From: an uncultured bacterium
GTDB lineage: Bacteria > Planctomycetota > UBA1135 > GCA-002686595
Length of the DNA: 24,718 bases
Reading direction: 5' to 3'
Assembly (NCBI GenBank): GCA_913058555.1
Contig: CAJXRJ010000017.1
Location: 1-24,718, forward strand
Shown one piece after another: positions 1-9,190 of the stretch. The translations under genes and the position numbers were made by a program. Positions within the stretch are counted from its first letter, which is position 1; each line of letters begins with the position of its first letter. A model generated the notes under the pieces. That model saw nothing but the letters and a program-made list of their open reading frames with translations, was not told where the DNA came from and made no database searches.

Positions 1-107
1 GCGAGGCGTTCGAGGGGCGGTTTTCTGGATAGTTGAATTGTTCAACGGCCTGCTAAAGGGCCGTTCATTCCCCGTCTATCCACAGCACCGCCCTTCGAGC
101 GCCTCGC
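1..107. repeat. Long imperfect inverted repeat with internal hairpins
   Basis: Bases 1-32 pair with 76-107 at 27 of 32 positions. Between the arms are two mutually exclusive small hairpins: 32-37 with 41-46 (loop TTG), and 44-50 with 59-65. The right arm contains CTATCCACA (76-84), one base from the DnaA-box consensus TTATCCACA. The element begins at the first base of the window and may extend beyond it. It lies downstream of the NRPS-like gene and contains no ORF. It could be a structured RNA, a REP/MITE-like repeat or a recombination site; the sequence alone does not decide. Confidence 0.6.
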
Positions 108-113
108 TGCGTT

Positions 114-145
114 GCCCAGACCCTCGAGGTAGCTCGATTCTGGGC
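114..145 (-). terminator. Possible terminator hairpin after the NRPS-like gene
   Basis: GCCCAGA (114-120) pairs with TCTGGGC (139-145). An inner stem TCGAG (124-128) pairs with CTCGA (133-137). It starts two bases past the stop of the minus-strand NRPS-like gene. There is no U-tract, so intrinsic termination is uncertain. Confidence 0.4.
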
Positions 146-146
146 C

Positions 147-3100
147 CTACTCCAAGGGGCGCGTTGGGACTCCCCCGTACCGCACGCCCCGGCTCAGCGT
201 CTCGTTCTTCATGACGACGCTGTGCGGCGTAGCGTGGCTTCCGGGCTGCATGTGGCTGCCGTAGAAGAGCACCGTCGCCCGCCGCACCGTCGCGCCGGCA
301 TCCACCTTGACCCGGTCGATCTTGAGCACGCGGTCCTCAAAGCTATGGGCTTGGAAGAGGGGGCGGTCGATCGTGGAGTGGTCGGAGAACTCCAGCATGT
401 CGGGGTCGACGACCTGGGCAAACTCGCCGCCGAGCACCACCCGCCGACCCACGCGAACGCCCATGGCGCGCAGGTACCAGGGGAGTAGAAGAGTCCCACC
501 CAGGGGCGAAAGCGCGCCCCGCGCGATCATGCCCCACGCGACGTAGACGAAGTCCCAGCGGCAGCACCAGGTGGACCAAAACCCGTGGGTGCCGGGGCTG
601 ACACGGCCGAGCAATAGCCACTTGGTCGCGCAAACGAGCGCCGCGAAACCGGCGATCACCGCGAGGGACGCAAGGGGCGCTAGCAAGAGCCCGAGGCCTG
701 CGGTTAGCTGAAGCCAAAGCAGGCCGCCCAGGGTCAGCACCGGGGGGATGGCCAGGCGCATGAGCTCCCACGCGATGCGGTGCACGTAGAGCCCGAGGGA
801 TGGATCGTGGGTGAGCCTTCGATCGCCTTCGACCACCTCCCGGCGCGGCAACTCGAAGGGCGGATGCCCAAACCACGACGAACCCTGCTGCACTTCCGCG
901 GGGTTCACGGAGGTGGACACTCCCAGGAGCACATCCGAGGGAAGTTGGGTCCCCGGCGCGATCACGACGTGATTGCCGAGGAACACCCTGGCGCCGAATT
1001 CGGCCCTCCCCGTTTCGACGATCCCGCGCCGGATCCGCGGCCCGCAAAGGTAGATGCCGTCCGCAAAGAAGCTCTCGTCGCCGATGCTGACGTGCTCTGG
1101 GCAGACATCGATGATCGTGCTCACCTCACAGTTGCGGCCCATGCGCATTCCCGCTAGCCGCAGCCACCACCGCCAAAAGAGGCTCCCTGCGAGCCATGTC
1201 CCAGCACCTTCGAGCAGTCCCGTTCGCAGCCAGAGCCACGCATACATGGGGCTCCAGCGGCCCATCGAGCCCACCGGGATCGATGGGGTCCAGCGCAGGA
1301 GCAGGGCGGAGCCGGCGAGCCATGGGATCAAGGAAAGGCCGGCGAGAGCGAGCAGCAGGGCGGAGGCACCCGCAAAGTCCCACGGCCCTTGCAGCCATCG
1401 GACCGCGGCTCCCGTGTCCACGTCGGACGCGGCGACGAGCAGGGCGAGGATCGCCGCGGCGGGCCATGCGAATACGAGCCCCAAGGCGGCGCGTGAAGCG
1501 ATGAGCCAAAGCCCGTGGGCCCGCGGCGTGAGGGGGGACGCCCCATGGTCCAGTGCGGTGGGCAGCGCCGCCCCGGCCTGCCCCGTGGCCTCGGCCGGGA
1601 CGCCGTCGTAGCGCTCGCCGGCTCCGATCGACGCCCCGGCCGCGAGGTACGAGAGCGGCGCCAGCTCGGCGTTTTCGCCGACCGTCGTGTGTTCGCCCAC
1701 CCCTGCCCGCACTTCCAATGTGCAGCCGGAGCCCAGGGTGACCGGGCCCACGACGAGTTCACCGTCCTCCAGATGGACTAGGTCGACCGCTGAATCCTGG
1801 CAGAGCGTGACGTCGTCGCCGATGGTCAAGAGGTCCCAGCCGCCTCCGAGCAGATCCACGCCCCGGTGAATGTGCACGCGCTCGCCAATCCTCGCCCCGA
1901 GTGCACGGAGCACCGTCCCGTAGAACACCGTGCCCTGCAAAAGACCCCACGGGAACAGCCGGACCGTTCGCTGAACGATCCAGTGGCGCAGGTAGAACCC
2001 GCTCCACACCGGCACGCGGCGTGCCGTGTATTCGCCGATGAGTCCACGCTTCACCAGAACCGCGAAGCCGAGGGCCAGCGGCGCGTAGAGCATCAGGGTG
2101 ATGGGGGCGAGGAGCGGAGCCAGAAGGAGCAGCGGCGCGACCCCGAGCGCCTCGATCAGTCGAGGCGCGACCCAAAACACCAGGGCGTAGCCGGCCCAGG
2201 TCGCCGCGGTGAGTTCCCCCAGGAGCCAGAGGATCTGCGCGGCCGTCACGGCCAAGGGGAACGAGCCCTCCCGTAGGCGATCTCGCGCGGCGACAGCGTC
2301 GCCTTTGGGCCGGGCGGGTTCACCCTCAAGGTGAGCTGCAAGGGCCCTTACCGTGCGGTGTTCATACACGTCCCTGGCCCCGAGGCCTTGGCCGAGCCGC
2401 ACTGCGGCGGATTCGGGCTTGCGCGTCTCCCGCAGGATCGAAATCGCCGTTGCGACGCCGAGGGAGTCGCCGCCCACGTCGAAGTAGTCCTCATCAAGCC
2501 CGATCGTGCCGAGGCCGAGCGGCGACGCCAGGGCAGCCGCGATCAGGGCCTCGAGCTCGCTCCGCGGCTCGTCCTCGAGGCCTTGGTTCCCTTGGGACTC
2601 TGCGGTGCCGCTCTCCAGCGTCATGGGAAGCGCTCGGCGATCTAGCTTACCGCTGGTGGTCGTCGGAAGTCGGTCGAGGGTATGGAACTGCGCAGGCACC
2701 ATGTACGCGGGCAGGGACCCGCGCAGTGCCGCCGCGACGGCTTCTGTCGATGGGGGCTCGTCGCTGTCCTCGGGCACAAGAAACGCTTCGATCTGGTCCA
2801 GGCCCCCCGGCCTGCCCGCCACGCGGCAGGCCGCCGCCGCTACCCCAGGCAGGGCCGCCATCGACGATTCGATCGCTTCGAGCTCGATGCGATAACCGCG
2901 TACCTTGACCTGGGTGTCGGCGCGTCCAAGGTACGTCAGTTCGCCGTTCTCGTTGGATCGCACGAGATCACCCGTGCGGTAGATTCGGCCGACACCTGGA
3001 ACCGTAGGGAACCTCTCGGCGGTGAGCTCTGGCCGGTCGAGGTAACCGCGCGCGACCTGGGGCCCTGAGATGCAGAGTTCCCCCTCGGCGCCGTCCGGGA

Positions 3101-4160
3101 CAGGCTCAAGCTGATCGTTCAGGATCCACGCCTCGTTGCCTTCGATGACCTTGCCGATCGTGACGGGATGCCCGGGGAAGAGTCGTCCGCGGGTGATGGT
3201 GACCGTGCATTCGGTGGGGCCGTATCCGTTTTCAAAGCGGCGCCCGGGGGCCCATCGATCCACGAGATCCTGGGGCACCGCTTCACCGCCGACGTACACG
3301 ATGCGAAGGTCCGGAAGGTCGGATTGTGGGTCCTCGCAGGATGTCATTCGAAGCAGCGTCGGCGTCGGCATCAGGACCGTGGCGCGGACACCTGTCAGCC
3401 ATGGGATGAGGTCGGGTCCGAGTCGCACGACGTCGCTCCCGGCGACGATGACGGTGGCGCCGGCGGCGAGGGGGACCCAGGACTCTTCGATGGACGAGTC
3501 GTAAGCCGGCGACGAAACCTGAACGCAGCGGTCGTCTGGGGTGATCTCGAGGTACGCGAGTTCTTGCTCGATGAGGTGCACCGCGGAGCGGTGCTCGACC
3601 ATCACGCCCTTGGGTCGACCGGTGGTCCCGGAGGTGTAGATTACGTAGGCGAGGGAGTCTCCATTGAGCCACGCCGGGGGCGAGCCACTCGATGTGGACT
3701 CTGGTGATGGGGCGGCGGCTGCGTCCAGGATTCTGGCATCCTCGAGGGCGCCGCCGCGGAGGGCCACCGACCCGCTTGCGTCGGTCAAAGCGGCCACGGC
3801 GCCGGAGTCCCCGAGGACGAAGCGCACGTGGTCTTCGGGAAACGCCACGTCGAGGCAGACGAAGGCGGCGCCGGCGCGCAGGACGCCGAGCTGCGCCGCA
3901 TACACCAGCGGAGAGGACATCGGTAGGAAGATCGCGATGACGCACTCCCCGTTCACGAACGGCTCCACGAGATCCCGCACGCGGTTCGCTTCGGCGTCCA
4001 GCTCTGCGTAGGTCGTTCCTGCGGATTCTGCCGGGCTCGGCCCGCGCCTTCCCCCGCGCCCAGTGTCGAGCGGAATCTCGATGGCGCGGCGCCCTGGATG
4101 AGTCGACGCCGCCCGGGCGAAGAATTCGTGGAGGAGGCGGGCGGGCTGAGAGTGGTTCAT
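147..4160 (-). CDS. Pls/PosA-type NRPS-like membrane synthetase (A-T-hexapeptide terminal domain)
   Basis: This 1337-aa protein activates an amino acid as an adenylate, loads it on a carrier and probably polymerises or transfers it at the cytoplasmic membrane. The adenylation domain (about 10-515) has A3 IYTSGTTGRPKG at 174-185, A5 NGYGPTE at 311-317, A7 YRTGDL at 394-399, A8 at 412-426 and the catalytic Lys505 of A10. The carrier domain has DVGGDSL with phosphopantetheine Ser566. From about 640 onward, hydrophobic helices alternate with three hexapeptide (left-handed beta-helix) segments, near 760-855, 1020-1100 and 1230-1337. That is the arrangement of epsilon-poly-lysine synthetase and PosA-like enzymes; length and order match that family. 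There is no condensation or thioesterase domain. My manual alignment of pocket positions 235/236/239 gives D/S/E, which resembles lysine-type pockets. No phosphopantetheinyl transferase gene is seen nearby. The start is the first ATG; no Shine-Dalgarno is visible. Confidence 0.9.
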   Translation of the reverse strand: MNHSQPARLLHEFFARAASTHPGRRAIEIPLDTGRGGRRGPSPAESAGTTYAELDAEANRVRDLVEPFVNGECVIAIFLPMSSPLVYAAQLGVLRAGAAFVCLDVAFPEDHVRFVLGDSGAVAALTDASGSVALRGGALEDARILDAAAAPSPESTSSGSPPAWLNGDSLAYVIYTSGTTGRPKGVMVEHRSAVHLIEQELAYLEITPDDRCVQVSSPAYDSSIEESWVPLAAGATVIVAGSDVVRLGPDLIPWLTGVRATVLMPTPTLLRMTSCEDPQSDLPDLRIVYVGGEAVPQDLVDRWAPGRRFENGYGPTECTVTITRGRLFPGHPVTIGKVIEGNEAWILNDQLEPVPDGAEGELCISGPQVARGYLDRPELTAERFPTVPGVGRIYRTGDLVRSNENGELTYLGRADTQVKVRGYRIELEAIESSMAALPGVAAAACRVAGRPGGLDQIEAFLVPEDSDEPPSTEAVAAALRGSLPAYMVPAQFHTLDRLPTTTSGKLDRRALPMTLESGTAESQGNQGLEDEPRSELEALIAAALASPLGLGTIGLDEDYFDVGGDSLGVATAISILRETRKPESAAVRLGQGLGARDVYEHRTVRALAAHLEGEPARPKGDAVAARDRLREGSFPLAVTAAQILWLLGELTAATWAGYALVFWVAPRLIEALGVAPLLLLAPLLAPITLMLYAPLALGFAVLVKRGLIGEYTARRVPVWSGFYLRHWIVQRTVRLFPWGLLQGTVFYGTVLRALGARIGERVHIHRGVDLLGGGWDLLTIGDDVTLCQDSAVDLVHLEDGELVVGPVTLGSGCTLEVRAGVGEHTTVGENAELAPLSYLAAGASIGAGERYDGVPAEATGQAGAALPTALDHGASPLTPRAHGLWLIASRAALGLVFAWPAAAILALLVAASDVDTGAAVRWLQGPWDFAGASALLLALAGLSLIPWLAGSALLLRWTPSIPVGSMGRWSPMYAWLWLRTGLLEGAGTWLAGSLFWRWWLRLAGMRMGRNCEVSTIIDVCPEHVSIGDESFFADGIYLCGPRIRRGIVETGRAEFGARVFLGNHVVIAPGTQLPSDVLLGVSTSVNPAEVQQGSSWFGHPPFELPRREVVEGDRRLTHDPSLGLYVHRIAWELMRLAIPPVLTLGGLLWLQLTAGLGLLLAPLASLAVIAGFAALVCATKWLLLGRVSPGTHGFWSTWCCRWDFVYVAWGMIARGALSPLGGTLLLPWYLRAMGVRVGRRVVLGGEFAQVVDPDMLEFSDHSTIDRPLFQAHSFEDRVLKIDRVKVDAGATVRRATVLFYGSHMQPGSHATPHSVVMKNETLSRGVRYGGVPTRPLE

Positions 4161-4312
4161 TCGGAGATGGGGGCGCGGCTTCGCAAGGGACGACCGTGTC
4201 CCTTCGCCTCCCAGGGAGGGGTAAGAACACCATGCCGGCAGCGAGGGGACGGCTCCCAGGGCCCCGGGTTGGGAACGGTGGTGATCTTGGCGTGAGAGGT
4301 TAGCCTGTCGCC
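4161..4312. promoter_or_regulatory. Divergent intergenic region, NRPS-like gene / amidase
   Basis: These 152 bp separate two divergent starts and must hold both promoters. A perfect 13-nt palindrome, CCTCCC-A-GGGAGG, sits at 4207-4219. A GC-rich stretch follows around 4253-4276. GAGAGG at 4294-4299 is a weak, rather distant Shine-Dalgarno candidate for the amidase. I cannot assign -35/-10 boxes. Confidence 0.4.
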
Positions 4313-5302
4313 ATGGTTCGACCCCTCTCCCTTGCGCTCACGATCTTCACGGCAGGCCTCTCGGCTTGCGCTACCGAAAAGCCCGCCTTCGCCCCGGAGG
4401 TCCTCGAGGCGTCGGTGGGGGACTACATCATCGCGTGCGGAGAGCGCCTGCATGTGGGCGCGCCGGTGGTGCTTTGGACGGACTCGAACGGCTACAGCGC
4501 CTACGAGACGGACCTGCACTTCGAGCGCCCGCCCATCACTACGAAGACGCCCCCCGAGGGTGAGTTGCGCTATGCGCCGGGCCGGAAGGACCGCAGGACC
4601 GGCGAGGTGCTCGTGCCGCCGGACGGAGACCTCTTGGCCCTTCAGCAGGCCCTCGAGCTCTTTGTGCTTCACTACGACGTGTGTGGTGTGAGCCAGACGT
4701 GTTTCAAGGTCCTTCACGATCGGCGCTGTCTCTCGGTGCACTTCATGATCGACGTCGACGGCACGATCTATCAGACGTTGGATCTCCGGGATACCGGATG
4801 GCATGCGCGCCAGGCGAACGATCGGTCCGTGGGCGTGGAGATCGCACAGATCGGCGCCTACCCACTGAACGAGAAGGGCGATGCGACCCTGGCACGTTGG
4901 TATGAGCCCGGGCCGGACGGGGTGCGCTTGACGCTTCCGAAGCCCGCGCGTGAGCTCGGCGTGCGCACCGCGCGCTTCGAGGGCTTCGCCGCCCGGGACC
5001 ACGTCATTCGCGGGGGCATCCACGGCCAATCGTTGCAGCAATACGATTACACGCCCGAGCAGTACGACTCCCTCGTGCGCCTCACGGCGACCCTCTGCCG
5101 GCATTTCCCCAACCTTCCCGCGGAGGCGCCTCGGGGCGCCGGCGGCGCGGTCTTGAATCGCCGCATTCCCGAGGAGGAGGAGCCCGCGTTCCAGGGGATC
5201 GTCGGGCACTTCCACGTGGGCGGGCACAAAATCGATCCCGGCCCGGCGTTTGACTGGGAGCCTTTTCTCGCACGGGTGAAGACGCGGCTCCTCCGTCCCT
5301 GA
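4313..5302 (+). CDS. AmpD-like N-acetylmuramoyl-L-alanine amidase, lipoprotein
   Basis: This 329-aa zinc amidase of the Amidase_2/AmpD family hydrolyses the bond between MurNAc and L-Ala in peptidoglycan or muropeptides. The N-terminus has a signal sequence with lipobox LSAC (Cys19), so it should be a membrane-anchored periplasmic enzyme, unlike cytoplasmic AmpD. Family features are FVLHYD with zinc-ligand candidate His120, SVHFMIDVDGTIYQ at 141-154, TGWHA with His164, GVEIA with Glu176, and the C-terminal GHFHVGGHKIDPGPAFDW (298-315) carrying the second His and Asp308 ligands. The protein is longer than AmpD (about 185 aa) because of a roughly 100-residue N-terminal region. It is divergent from the NRPS-like gene and convergent with the murQ operon, so two muropeptide-processing functions are adjacent. 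Confidence 0.9.
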   Translation: MVRPLSLALTIFTAGLSACATEKPAFAPEVLEASVGDYIIACGERLHVGAPVVLWTDSNGYSAYETDLHFERPPITTKTPPEGELRYAPGRKDRRTGEVLVPPDGDLLALQQALELFVLHYDVCGVSQTCFKVLHDRRCLSVHFMIDVDGTIYQTLDLRDTGWHARQANDRSVGVEIAQIGAYPLNEKGDATLARWYEPGPDGVRLTLPKPARELGVRTARFEGFAARDHVIRGGIHGQSLQQYDYTPEQYDSLVRLTATLCRHFPNLPAEAPRGAGGAVLNRRIPEEEEPAFQGIVGHFHVGGHKIDPGPAFDWEPFLARVKTRLLRP

Positions 5303-5332
5303 ATCTTGGAGGGGGGCCCTGAGTCTTGGAGG
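5297..5332 (+). repeat. Short direct repeat at the amidase 3' end
   Basis: CCCTGAATCTTGGAGG (5297-5312) is repeated as CCCTGAGTCTTGGAGG (5317-5332), 15 of 16 identical, with a 20-nt period. The first copy spans the amidase stop codon. The rest of the convergent gap up to 5378 shows no clear terminator. Confidence 0.5.
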
Positions 5333-5378
5333 AGAGCAGAGGGTCGGGGCGTTGCCGCTTTGGGTGATCGCGCAGCCG

Positions 5379-5531
5379 CTACTGCATACGGTTGCGGTCC
5401 TCGAGCTCTTCCCGAACGCGCTTGAGCTCGCTCAGGATCTCGCGCAGGGTCCGGTGAACCTCGAGGGCCCACGTGAAGAACATCACGAGGGCCAATCCGA
5501 GGCCGCCCCAGATAATGGCGTCCGGTTTCAT
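5379..5531 (-). CDS. 50-aa membrane/coiled-coil microprotein coupled to murQ
   Basis: This small ORF encodes 50 residues beginning MKPDAIIWGG and ending in TAG at 5379-5381. Residues about 5-24 form one hydrophobic helix. Residues about 26-50 are strongly amphipathic and charged (HRTLREILSELKRVREELED), as expected for a cytoplasmic coiled coil. Its ATG overlaps the murQ TGA as ATGA (5528-5531), the same 4-nt coupling used by other gene pairs here, which supports it as a real gene. It is the last gene of the DECR-murQ operon. I recognise no family. It could be a small adaptor or regulator at the membrane; that role is a guess. Confidence 0.75.
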   Translation of the reverse strand: MKPDAIIWGGLGLALVMFFTWALEVHRTLREILSELKRVREELEDRNRMQ

Positions 5532-6457
5532 TGTGACTCCTGCCCGTCAGGGGCGAGGGCCTTGCCGAGGAACCCGCCGGTGGCGTCCAGACGCTCGCGC
5601 GCGGCGGCGGCATCAAGGGATAAGGCGCCCATGACAATCGCGGTCTTGGCGTGACCGCCTGCGGCCCCGAGGAGTTCGAGGGCGCGGGTACGGTCCACGC
5701 CGGTGAACTTGGAGACGAGGCGGGCGCCGCGGTCCACGAGCTTGGAATTGGCCTGGGTGTCCACGTCGACCATGTGCCCTTGATGGGTCTTGCCGAGGCG
5801 AACCATCGCCAGGGTCGTGATGGCGTTCAGCGCGAGCTTCGTGGCCGTTCCCGCCTTCATGCGCGAAGAGCCCGCCAGGACCTCAGGGCCCACGATCAAG
5901 CGGACACTGTGGTCGTAGTCGTCGGGGACCTGGGACGCGGGCACGCAAGCGATGAGGGCCGTGCGCGCCCCCCGTTCCCGGGCTCTCTTGAGGGCGCCAT
6001 GGACGAAGGGGGTCGTTCCACCCGCCGCGATGCCGATGACGAGATCCTTGGATGAGATGGCGCGGCGATCCACCTCCTGGGCGGCCGCGTCGGGATCATC
6101 CTCCGCCCGTTCCACGGGGCCGACGAGGGCGTCCAGACCGCCCGCGAGGATGGCCTGGACACGATCGGGCTCGACGCCAAAAGTGGGGGGGCACTCGGAC
6201 GCATCGAGGAAGCCGAGGCGTCCGCTGGTGCCGGCGCCGACGTAGTAGATGCGGCCGCCTTGGAGTAGGGTCTCGCCCGCGGAGGCCACGAGGCCCGCGA
6301 GGGCTTCCCGTGCTCCTTCCATGGCAGAGAGCACGGCCTGGTCCTCCTGGCGCAGGAGATCGACGGCTTCGAGGGGCGTGAGGGATTCCAGGTTCGCAGA
6401 GGCGGGGTTGGCCTTCTCCGTGGCGAGGTGCCCGCGGTCGTTGGATGGTTCGAGCAT
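5528..6457 (-). CDS. murQ: N-acetylmuramic acid 6-phosphate etherase
   Basis: MurQ cleaves the D-lactyl ether of MurNAc-6-phosphate to give GlcNAc-6-phosphate and lactate in peptidoglycan recycling. The 309-aa protein has the SIS-domain signature YYVGAGTSGRLGFLDASECP (71-90), with the conserved catalytic-type Glu88, and ERAEDD with Glu119. It also has the GSSRMKAGTATKLALN sugar-phosphate loop and a C-terminal helical domain (LLGAAGGHAKTAIVMG). Length fits the family (about 300 aa). I chose the ATG at 6457 because the longer frame upstream is antisense-like sequence inside the preceding gene, and because TGATG (6459-6455) couples it to that gene's stop. No MurNAc kinase gene is present nearby. 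Confidence 0.95.
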   Translation of the reverse strand: MLEPSNDRGHLATEKANPASANLESLTPLEAVDLLRQEDQAVLSAMEGAREALAGLVASAGETLLQGGRIYYVGAGTSGRLGFLDASECPPTFGVEPDRVQAILAGGLDALVGPVERAEDDPDAAAQEVDRRAISSKDLVIGIAAGGTTPFVHGALKRARERGARTALIACVPASQVPDDYDHSVRLIVGPEVLAGSSRMKAGTATKLALNAITTLAMVRLGKTHQGHMVDVDTQANSKLVDRGARLVSKFTGVDRTRALELLGAAGGHAKTAIVMGALSLDAAAARERLDATGGFLGKALAPDGQESQ

Positions 6458-7371
6458 CAGGCGTTCCCCCGCTCGGCCCGGGCTCCGCGGGACACGCGTT
6501 CGCCCGGTTGCCACATGCCGCCGGCCCCGAGGCTCATGCCGCCGTCGATCGTGATGTTGGCGCCCGTGACGTAGCGGGCCGCGTCGGAGGTCAGCCACAG
6601 GACTTGCCCCGCCACTTCGTCCCGGTCCGCGAAACGCCCGAGGGGCACGGAGTTCCGGATGCGCTGCTCGACCTCTTCGTTGGGCCAGAGGTTTTGCTTG
6701 GCACCGTCGGACTCGAAGGGGCCGGGTGCGACGCAGTTGACGCGGATGTCGTGGCGTGCCCACTCCACGGCGAGGGTCTTCGACATGGCGAGGACCCCGG
6801 CCTTGGCGCTGGCTGAGTGCACGACGCCTGGCATGCCGGTCCAGGCGTAGGTGGCGATCACGTTGCAGATCGAGCCCCCGCGTTCCGATCGCATCATCTG
6901 CTTGCCGAACTCCCTCGAGCAATAGAACGTGCCGTCCAGCACGATCCCAAGCACGGCGCGCCATGCGTTGGAGCTCATGCGTTCCGCGGGGCAAACAAAA
7001 TTGCCCGCGGCGTTGTTGATCAAGATATCGACGGGGCCGTGGTCGGCCTCGATGCCTTCGGCGAGGCGCCGGACAGCGTCCGGCTCACGCACGTCCACCT
7101 GGGCCCCCGCGGCCTTCCAGCCGCGGGCCTTGGCTTCGTCCAGGAACGCTGACTGATTCTCCGGGGTCCGGGAGGGCACGATGACCGTGGCGCCGAGGGC
7201 CGCGTAGGCCCGGCTGATCTCAAGGCCGAGCCCCGTGCCGCCGCCGGTCACCACGACGACCTTGTCCTTGAAACTGTTCTCCGGGAAGTACCGTCCGGCC
7301 GTGGGGGAGCCCATCGGGCCGCCCGCTGCCTCGCCGCCGGACCCGGCCGGCGTGTCGCCTTGATCGCTCAT
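6457..7371 (-). CDS. 2,4-dienoyl-CoA reductase-type SDR oxidoreductase
   Basis: This 304-aa short-chain dehydrogenase matches mitochondrial/bacterial NADPH-dependent 2,4-dienoyl-CoA reductases (DECR), which remove double bonds during unsaturated fatty acyl-CoA oxidation. It has the nucleotide motif TGGGTGLG (42-49) and NNAAGN (119-124). The DECR active-site set Asn124, Tyr175, Ser186 and Lys190 is spaced exactly as in human DECR1. It carries SASAKAG in place of the canonical YxxxK. A hydrophilic Gly/Pro-rich extension of about 30 residues precedes the Rossmann fold; the true start may lie later, for example at Met20. It is the first gene of the operon with murQ and divergent from the aldehyde dehydrogenase. 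It could alternatively act on an aromatic-degradation dienoyl-CoA. Confidence 0.88.
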   Translation of the reverse strand: MSDQGDTPAGSGGEAAGGPMGSPTAGRYFPENSFKDKVVVVTGGGTGLGLEISRAYAALGATVIVPSRTPENQSAFLDEAKARGWKAAGAQVDVREPDAVRRLAEGIEADHGPVDILINNAAGNFVCPAERMSSNAWRAVLGIVLDGTFYCSREFGKQMMRSERGGSICNVIATYAWTGMPGVVHSASAKAGVLAMSKTLAVEWARHDIRVNCVAPGPFESDGAKQNLWPNEEVEQRIRNSVPLGRFADRDEVAGQVLWLTSDAARYVTGANITIDGGMSLGAGGMWQPGERVSRGARAERGNA

Positions 7372-7531
7372 GGCACGAGGGTAGCTAGTGGCCTGGGCCC
7401 CTGGGTACTCCCAGGGGACTTCGCGGGCGCTTCACGGGCTCCCTTCGGCCCCAGGGAAGCCCCGATCGGATATCGTCTTCGCCCGCGAACGCGGGTCACC
7501 GCGCGCTTTCCACCGATTCAGAACGCCTCCT
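7372..7531. promoter_or_regulatory. Divergent intergenic region with perfect 8-bp hairpin
   Basis: These 160 bp hold the promoters of the reductase (minus) and the dehydrogenase (plus). CCCCTGGG (7398-7405) and CCCAGGGG (7410-7417) form a perfect dyad around TACT, a plausible operator. GGCCCCAGGG occurs at 7447-7456. No Shine-Dalgarno precedes either start. Confidence 0.5.
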
Positions 7532-9079
<1,548 letters not shown>

Positions 9080-9122
9080 GGACAGAGGTCCCGCGGCGCG
9101 AACCGCAAGGATCTGGACCAAT

Positions 9123-9163
9123 GGAAAGGGCCGCCGGGGAGTGAATCCCCGGCGGCCCTTTCC
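9123..9163. terminator. Bidirectional terminator, perfect 17-bp stem
   Basis: Bases 9123-9139 are the exact reverse complement of 9147-9163, with a 7-nt loop AGTGAAT. Outer bases GACCAA (9116-9121) and TTGGGTC (9164-9170) extend the pairing with one bulge. It lies between the convergent ends at 9079 and 9191, so it can serve both genes. Flanking T-runs are short. Confidence 0.85.
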
Positions 9164-9190
9164 TTGGGTCTGGTGTCCTGCGGGTCGAGC

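Noticed and set aside
3283..4233. 316-aa minus-strand ORF inside the NRPS-like gene
   Set aside because: Arg/Pro/Ala-rich composition with no motifs; it is a shadow frame of the clear adenylation domain.
4157..5227. 356-aa minus-strand ORF opposite the amidase
   Set aside because: Antisense to a well-supported Amidase_2 gene; no recognisable domain.
6458..6994. N-terminal extension of the murQ frame
   Set aside because: It overlaps the reductase gene and does not match MurQ; the TGATG overlap fixes the start at 6457.
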